From Lobulomyces angularis (Eukaryota > Chytridiomycota > Chytridiomycetes > Lobulomycetales > Lobulomycetaceae), in assembly GCA_027604685.1 (NCBI GenBank), contig JADHYX010000175.1, forward strand, positions 5,030 to 43,877: 38,848 nucleotides of DNA, read 5' to 3'. The position numbers and the translations under genes are program-made. Under the pieces are notes generated by a model, which worked only from the letters and a program-made list of their open reading frames with translations, did not search any database and was not told the origin of the DNA. This document shows positions 33,118 through 38,848 of this stretch, in pieces (position 1 is the stretch's first letter; each line of letters opens with the position of its first letter).

Positions 33118-35008
33118 ATGTCAGTAAGAATCTTGAAGCCAAGTTCAATATTTGATGAAGAGATTTTGCTTTCAAGATTAAAAGACTTAAACGTTAATTT
33201 TAAAGCTCACAAAAAACTGTTAAGATATATAATTCAAAAGAATGAAGTAGACATAAAAAAAATCCCTGAATTGCCTATAAAGTTATTAAACTTGCTGCAA
33301 GAAGAATTCACTATATGTTCTTCTAAATTATTGGAGGTTCAAGAATCTAAAGGTTTTTTTTTTTTGTTACTTTTTTAATTTTTTTTTTCTTCACTCTTTT
33401 CAATTGAAAATTTACTCATTATCAGATGGAAGCACATCAAAACTTTTAATTGAATTACAGGATGGAAAAAAAATCGAATCAGTTGTAATTAATTTTTAAT
33501 ATACATAATATTTTCAAAAATATTAAAAAAATTTGAAAAAATACTTCTAAAACTTTTCTGAACGATAGATTATGAGATATGGTCACGTGGAGCTAGACTG
33601 CTTTCCTCAAGAAGAACTGGAAAGAAATAGAGACAGCGAAGGACGACTAAATTTTAAAAGTAGAAAACGTGCGACTTTGTGTGTTTCTTCCCAAGTTGGT
33701 TGTGCAATGGCCTGTACTTTTTGGTTGTTTGTTACCTTAAGATTTTTCAACTTACTTTTTTTCAATTTTAGTGCGACAGGAACCATGGGATTAGTTGCTA
33801 ACTTAACTGCAGGTGAAATTATAGAACAGCTGTATCATGCTAGTAAAATAGAAAATATACGTGGGATAGTTTTTATGGGTAATTTAATATTTTTGGTTTG
33901 CGTGCTGAATTTTTACTTTAAGGCATGGGGGAACCACTGGATAACTACAAGGAAGTTTTGAACGCAGTCAGTTCAATGACAGACACATCAAGATTTGGTA
34001 TATTTTTTATTAATTCTTTTTTATTTTTAACTTTAGTAAAGGTTTGGCTCCAGCTAGAATATCAATAAGTACAGTAGGAGTTGTTCCTAGAATAATATCG
34101 TTAAAAAGGGATTTACCTGAAATTGGACTTGCTTTAAGTTTACACGCTCCTAATCAGACTTTGAGACAAAAAATTGTACCAACCACAAAAGCATGGCCAA
34201 TTGAAAAGATTCTCAAGGCCTGTGATGAATTTATTTACAATCAAAATTATAATTTAAAGACAAGTAAACGAAAGAGGCATGTTTTAATTGAATACGTTTT
34301 AATACACGATGTTAATGACAGGTACTAGAAAGACAGAGGAAATTAATTGTTTTTTATTTAGCGTGGCTGTTGCTGAGGAGCTGGGAAAGCTATTGGCTGG
34401 AAAAGATGTCTTACTTAATGTTATACCCTACAATGTCACTGCTGGTATGAAATATTTAAATTTTGGAAATTTTTATTGTAAAATATTATACCATTCCTTA
34501 GTTCCATATGATTATAAACCACCCACAACGTTAGCACAGCGAAATTTTGTAGAAGTTACTAGATCATTTGGAGTTAAGACGCTGTTAAGGCAAACTATGG
34601 GCTCGGATATAAATTCTGCATGTGTACGACTTTAGATTTTTCTTTTCTCTAAACCATTTCATTATTTCTTAGGGACAGTTAGTTATTGAAGCAAATAATA
34701 AAGGCGGGTGTTCAGATAATATTGGAGACCTTGAGGACATTTTTGCTAATAAAAAAGCTGCAGTTTCCAAATCAAAAGAAAAACAATTTTCGATAAAAAA
34801 AAATAAAGTAAAAAGCAGTGTTAGCGGAATTAAAGGGGACAATTCAAATACCGAAAAGATTTCACATTTATTTAATTTCAAGGATTACATTAAGTCTGTA
34901 CTTCTAATGATGATTGTATTATTGTTCACCCTATTAAGTTTTAGAATCTATTTAAAACTGAAGAACAATTATTCAATAACCACAGTATATAATAAGGACG
35001 AAATGTGA
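33118..35008 (+). CDS. rlmN-like: RlmN-type radical SAM RNA methyltransferase with C-terminal membrane tail
   Basis: Nine exons, 33118-33352, 33426-33484, 33569-33723, 33772-33878, 33923-33997, 34042-34321, 34362-34444, 34502-34623 and 34673-35008, give about 483 residues. Bacterial RlmN (roughly 380 residues) makes 2-methyladenosine in 23S rRNA and tRNA. Key parts are present: [12 protein letters not shown] (carrying the methyl-relay cysteine before the cluster), the iron-sulfur motif [46 protein letters not shown] and the second catalytic cysteine in [11 protein letters not shown]. The third cluster cysteine is split by the intron at 33724-33771. After the catalytic domain come about 85 extra residues: a basic Ser/Lys linker and one transmembrane segment ([20 protein letters not shown]). 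I see no N-terminal organelle signal, so the tail may anchor the enzyme to a membrane. Substrate and compartment are inference. Confidence 0.92.
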
Positions 35009-35301
35009 AAATACTAAAAAAATTTTTTACATAATTGCATCTTTCATTTATTGCACAGATGAAAGTTATTTATTTTTTAACAAATTTAAATTTTCATTTC
35101 AATTTTTAGTAATTAAAACATTGGATGTTAATACAATAGTTATATATGTATTATTTATGCTAAACATTTATTATTTTGCTATAAGCTGGATAAAAAAAAA
35201 AAAAAAAAAACTAATAAAATAGCAAATAAATCTTTAAATCAAACCTATAAGGTTATCTAATATTTAATTTTTTTAAAAAAAAAACGTGGTTTTACATTAT
35301 A

Positions 35302-36337
35302 TTATATATCTTTTTTGGTTTCATCGCTTAAATCAGTGACAGGTTCACTAATTTCCTTTAGCGTTGTTAACATTGAGTTTCTAGTATTTTCTATTAAGGA
35401 ATCTATGTTGGAAGCTGTTAAACCAGCAGTGGCAATTGGGGGTAATACTGTTTTACATAAAAATAAAATTAAATTCTTTTATTGGTTTTGAATTACCTTT
35501 CACCCTTATTAAACCACCATCTGGAAACACGTTATGAAAAGTAGATACAACAATTGGAACGATTGGAATTTGACCAGATACTGCTAAATGAAAGGCACCT
35601 TTTTTAAATGGTAACAGGGAATTGTCTTTTTGAAATGATCTTGTACCTAAAATTTTATAAGAAAAAAACTTAAATATGAAAAGTGTTACCTTCTGGAAAC
35701 AAAAACAAACTAGTTTTGTCTTTTTTAATTTTTAATCCTACATTTTGCATGGTTTCTATTGCATCAGTGCGATTCTTTCTTTTAATAAACACTGCTTTCG
35801 ATAATATCATATACCAACCTAAAATTGGATAATATTTTAACTTTATTTTTTTAATGAAAAAAAAAAAAAAAAAAATAGATTAAAATAATATAAAAAAGTA
35901 GATTAACAAAAAAGAAAGGTAAGACATACCTCATCCTTAGCCAACATACTGCACTTTTTGGGAAAAACAGTCCCTATCGCCAATAAATCAATGGAACTTT
36001 GATGATTACATATGTAAACAGCGGGTTCGTCTAATACCTTTCCATCAACTTGGTATCTGATGTTAAGTAAACCTCCAGCAAAAGCTGACATAAAACGAGC
36101 GACATAATAATTTGCCTAAAAATAAGATACATTAAAAAAAAAACTCCTAGAATCAAAACATACAGAATCACCAGTGGGTATAGCAATGAATAGCCCAACT
36201 ATAGAAGTAACTAAAACTGAAAATGTAAACAATATCGTTGCAACAGCTAATTTAAACTTGGGAACAGTGAAATATAAAACAGTAGAGATGCTTAAAAATA
36301 AGAGGAAGTAAAGTAAAGTTTCATCTATGAGAATCAT
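35302..36337 (-). CDS. 1-acyl-sn-glycerol-3-phosphate acyltransferase (AGPAT/SLC1-like)
   Basis: Five exons, 36337-36164, 36115-35908, 35818-35690, 35646-35497 and 35447-35302, encode about 268 residues. Two hydrophobic segments at the N-terminus ([14 protein letters not shown] and [16 protein letters not shown]) match the membrane anchors of the family. Catalytic motif I is NHQSSID, and motif III is FPEGTRS, split by the intron at 35647-35689; VVSTFHNVF and VLPPIAT follow. The enzyme makes phosphatidic acid from lysophosphatidic acid and acyl-CoA on the endoplasmic reticulum. The intron after exon 2 must use the donor GTTAAT (35907); the stronger-looking GTATGT at 35929 breaks the frame. With GTTAAT the spacing between LAKDE and [11 protein letters not shown] equals that in yeast Slc1. 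Motif order and length make the assignment firm. Confidence 0.93.
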
Positions 36338-36867
36338 TTTTTTTTTTTTTTTTTTTTTGAATATAATATGGTTAAATTAAAAAATAATTTTGAAAATTTT
36401 TGAGGAAAAACTAAAAAAATGACGTCAACTGCTTTTTTTTCAACACCGAATATTGAATTAAGTGAAAGAGTTTTTTTTTTATATATTATAATTTATATTA
36501 ACATTAACGCCTAAATGCAAGCTCTAGCACCCAATAAAGTACCATCGATTTTCATAGCTGAACAACGTTAGCATTTCGTTATTGCCAATTTTTAACAACT
36601 GGAACGAAATTTTTCGTGGTAATTAACAACAAACTAAGAACAAATTAAAATTAATGATAAAAGTTTTTTTACGCGTTATATTGATTTGTTTATAAACTTA
36701 CAGTTGACAACGTGTAATGCATGTAGTGGTAAATACAATTGCCACCAAACTTTTATTGTGTGAGCATTACCTTTTTGAACATCAAATATCCAAAAAAATT
36801 ATAAAACAAACAATTTAAAAAATAGTGACAACTATTTTGTTTAGAACATCTATCCACTTAAATAAAC
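36338..36867. other. Intergenic flank 3' of the decayed Fanzor copy
   Basis: Starts with a 19-nt T run and holds no supported gene. Positions 36762-36782 match a 21-nt segment downstream of the other Fanzor copy (18/21 identical), and 36500-36512 share 13 exact bases with 38299-38311. It probably contains remnants of the element's 3' region. Confidence 0.45.
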
Positions 36868-37870
36868 TGGTCTAACTCCATGCAATAAAGTACTACGTCT
36901 TTCAAATTTAACGTTGCAACATCATCCCTATTCCAAAAGCTGCTTTTGCATCTTGGGCAAATTGATGAAGTTCAAAATCATTCACTAAATATAGTTGACA
37001 TCCCGCCTATTTAAACAAATCTCTAAAACCTTTTCCTTTCGTTGGAGTTTGATATCTCATTGATGTTCTTGACCAAACTCCAATTAAAACGGATGTTTTC
37101 CACTACCTCTAAATTTTTCTTTAAATTTTTTAATAAATTTACTTGTATCGTTTTGAACAATTAAAATTGCATTACAGAAACTCATTGCTTAGAAAATTGA
37201 AATTAAAATACTTTTATAAATACACAAAAATCAGAAAGTAAATTTTTTTTATTTAATTTCAATTTTCTAAATAATGAGTTTCTGTAATGCAATTCTAATT
37301 GTTCAAAACGATAAAAGTAATCTTTCAACTAAAGATTATACCAACAGGATCAAGTGTTTTTCTTGATGATATAGGTAAATTAAAATTTCTTAAACCATTC
37401 TTTCCTTAAACATCTTGTTTTGTCAAAAGTTTATTATCGCTTTCTAAATTTCTTCTAGATAATTCATAATTTATAGCTTTACTTTCAAATCTTCTTTGCA
37501 TTTGAGTTATATGAGTTTTATATCATAAGGTTTTACTTGATTCACTGAACTAATTTTTATACCTTTCAATGTACTCTTTAAGTATCTCATTAATAATAGC
37601 AGTTGTTTGAGAAGTAACTTTTGTAGTTTTAATTGGACGATTCAGAAACTTATATATTCTAACAAAAAAATCGGTATTAATCAAACTCCATTTTTTGTTG
37701 TCAGGTAATTTAACATAAAATACTTAATAATGAGTACTATTAATAGTTAATCGATTTGCTGAATAAATAATTGATTGGAGTTTTTGATATTTTTCGGGTA
37801 TTCCAATAAATACTTTATTAAAATTTGTTTTGTTGTATGAATACTTTCCATTTTTTAAATTACTATAAAT
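36868..37870 (-). pseudogene. Decayed Fanzor/TnpB-like RNA-guided nuclease
   Basis: The minus strand carries a broken copy of the same family as the gene at 38354-38848. From its 5' side, frames with several stops read as pieces of the N-terminal and middle region (FNKVFIGIPEKYQKLQ, KLPDNKKWSLINTDFFVR, INEILKEYIERYKN). The 62-bp inverted repeat at 37146-37313 then interrupts it. The C-terminal part resumes with SKFIKKFKEKF, SVLIGVWSRTSMRYQTPTK and TSSICPRCKS, then jumps straight to FWNRDDVATLNLK. About 45 residues between the first Cys pair and the RDD motif, including the second zinc-binding Cys pair, are deleted. A TAG interrupts the frame near 37014, frameshifts separate the blocks, and the aspartate of GDWS is now Val. 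It is clearly non-functional as a nuclease; boundaries are approximate. Confidence 0.8.
37146..37313. repeat. Inverted repeat, 62-bp arms, 44-nt loop
   Basis: Arm 37146-37207 is the reverse complement of 37252-37313 with 59 of 62 positions matching. It lies inside the decayed Fanzor copy; the left arm is part of its coding sequence. Transcribed, it would form a strong hairpin. It looks like an inverted duplication made during decay or rearrangement. Confidence 0.93.
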
Positions 37871-38353
37871 AAAAATTACTTTTTATTTTAGTAAAAAAAT
37901 TTACAATTAGTTTATGAAGTACTACAATTATAATATATTTAGATTTTTAAATTTCCATTTTTTATTATTAATGAATATTTATTTTTTTTAATTACAATGT
38001 ACTATATGTTTAAAAGGATAAGCCCCAAGCACTAAGTACTTTTAATAAATATTTTTAACCTTCTAAGTTGCATCGTCTTGCCAAAATATTTTACCAAATT
38101 AGCGAATTATACTTTCAACTTCAACAATTACAAGTCACAATTTCCTTAAACTCAAATATTTCATACTTCTCATAATAAAAGTAGAGAATAGAGTTGGCAT
38201 GAACTTAAGTGTTCCATTCAACTAAAGTCCACATTAATTGTGAAAGTCAATTGCCAATTCCTTAAGATGATCGTTAGTGCCTGGGCATTATGTTTTTGAA
38301 CATTAACGCCTCATCACACCAATTAAATTAAATTAGCTAAAACTAATTTGGCT
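37871..38353. other. Region between Fanzor copies; 3' flank of the right copy
   Basis: No protein gene is supported. The part next to 38354 lies directly 3' of the intact Fanzor reading frame (minus strand) and is where the omega RNA of such loci is normally encoded. It contains the 21-nt element at 38283-38303 that is shared with the flank of the decayed copy. Confidence 0.45.
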
Positions 38354-38848
38354 TTAATTATTACTTCTTGATAAACATTCTGGACGATCTCCGAATTCAA
38401 AAGTATGTTCAACAACATATTTCAAATTTAACGTTGCTACGTCATCTCTGTTCCAGAGTCTGTTTACAAGAACATTTTTCACCTGTTGTTGACATATTTC
38501 GCTTTGGCAGCGCAACAATCCGTGAACAATTTGAGTATCTTCTTCCGAGTAAGGATTTGGATGCTCTCTGAAGAGGAATTTCTCTAAAGATTTATTCTTA
38601 CAATGCGGACATATCGATGATGTAAGGTATTCGCTGACAAGAAAAACTTTATATCCTGCTGCCCGAAACATTTTACGAAATCCTTTTCCTTTAGTAGGGT
38701 TTTGATATTTTAACGACGTTTTCGACCAATCACCAATCAATACTGTTGTATCTTCAACATTTCCAAATGTTTCTCGAGTTCGTTTAATAAAATTACTCTC
38801 TGATTTTTGAGTGTTGATAAAACTATTAAATCGTAATTTTCGAAAAAT
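38354..38848 (-). CDS. Fanzor (TnpB-like) RNA-guided nuclease, C-terminal part, runs off the right edge
   Basis: The minus strand is open from the window edge to a stop at 38354, giving about 164 residues with no intron. Visible parts are a helical stretch (KLRFNSFINTQKSES, SNFIKRTRETF), LIGDWSKTS, the Gly/Lys-rich GKGFRKMFRAAGY, then LVSEYLTSSICPHCKN, LLRCQSEIC and NRDDVATLNLK. The two CxxC-like pairs form the zinc-binding knuckle inserted in the RuvC domain, and the aspartate in NRDD corresponds to the RuvC-III catalytic residue of TnpB. The glutamate in SEYLTSS sits where Fanzors are reported to carry a displaced catalytic glutamate. TnpB and Fanzor use an omega RNA made from the element's 3' end to cut DNA. 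All motifs seen are intact, so the gene may be functional. The N-terminal part lies beyond the window. Confidence 0.87.
   Translation of the reverse strand: MFRKLRFNSFINTQKSESNFIKRTRETFGNVEDTTVLIGDWSKTSLKYQNPTKGKGFRKMFRAAGYKVFLVSEYLTSSICPHCKNKSLEKFLFREHPNPYSEEDTQIVHGLLRCQSEICQQQVKNVLVNRLWNRDDVATLNLKYVVEHTFEFGDRPECLSRSNN

Noticed and set aside
36903..37090. Independent functional zinc-finger gene
   Set aside because: Aligned with the right-hand Fanzor copy it is a truncated relic: a stop codon, frameshifts and a deleted second Cys pair.

Overview
This window is nuclear DNA from a very AT-rich, intron-dense eukaryote. About 14 genes can be reconstructed exon by exon. Introns are mostly 44-80 nt with GTAAN/GTATN-type donors and T-rich tracts before TAG/CAG, and intergenic gaps are short. 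CEP20/FOR20, ARL6/BBS3 and a HEATR4-like HEAT protein point to a flagellated organism. Together with two PKA catalytic genes and a GLTSCR1-domain protein they suggest an opisthokont, and an early-diverging zoosporic fungus (chytrid, aphelid or Rozella-like) is my best guess. That assignment is inference.

Layout. 1-0.7 kb: an unrecognised small membrane protein (-). 1.7-6.0 kb (+): CEP20, the spliceosomal cyclophilin PPIH and chaperonin subunit CCT5. 6.6-8.3 kb (+): a PKA-type catalytic subunit. 9.2-13.2 kb (+): a large protein joining a TKL-like pseudokinase to a RhoGEF DH-PH module and two SH3 domains. 13.4-14.2 kb (-): mitochondrial ribosomal protein L11. 14.5-14.9 kb (+): a small Cys-rich fragment. 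15.3-16.7 kb (+): a Gln-rich GLTSCR1-domain (SWI/SNF, BICRA-like) protein. 17.0-18.3 kb (+): a secreted protein built of 19-residue repeats with one Cys each. 18.6-20.1 kb (-): a second PKA catalytic gene. 20.7-22.5 kb (-): a BMT5-like rRNA methyltransferase domain joined to zinc fingers. 23.0-27.2 kb (-): a HEAT-repeat protein. 27.3-30.9 kb (-): Integrator subunit INTS8. 31.1-32.05 kb (-): a disordered protein with two PPxY motifs, divergent by 64 bp from ARL6 (+, 32.1-32.9 kb). 33.1-35.0 kb (+): an RlmN-type radical-SAM methyltransferase with a C-terminal membrane tail. 35.3-36.3 kb (-): a 1-acyl-glycerol-3-phosphate acyltransferase.

36.4-38.85 kb is the accessory end. It holds a decayed copy of a Fanzor/TnpB-like RNA-guided nuclease with a 62-bp inverted repeat inside it, then the C-terminal part of a second, apparently intact copy that runs off the right edge. 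The flanks 3' of both copies share an 18/21-nt element, which is a candidate piece of the guide (omega) RNA. This mobile-nuclease locus, the pseudokinase-RhoGEF fusion, the secreted Cys-repeat protein and the methyltransferase-zinc-finger fusion are the most interesting parts of the window.

All gene models were spliced by hand, using reading-frame continuity and remembered family motifs. No alignment or transcript data were available.
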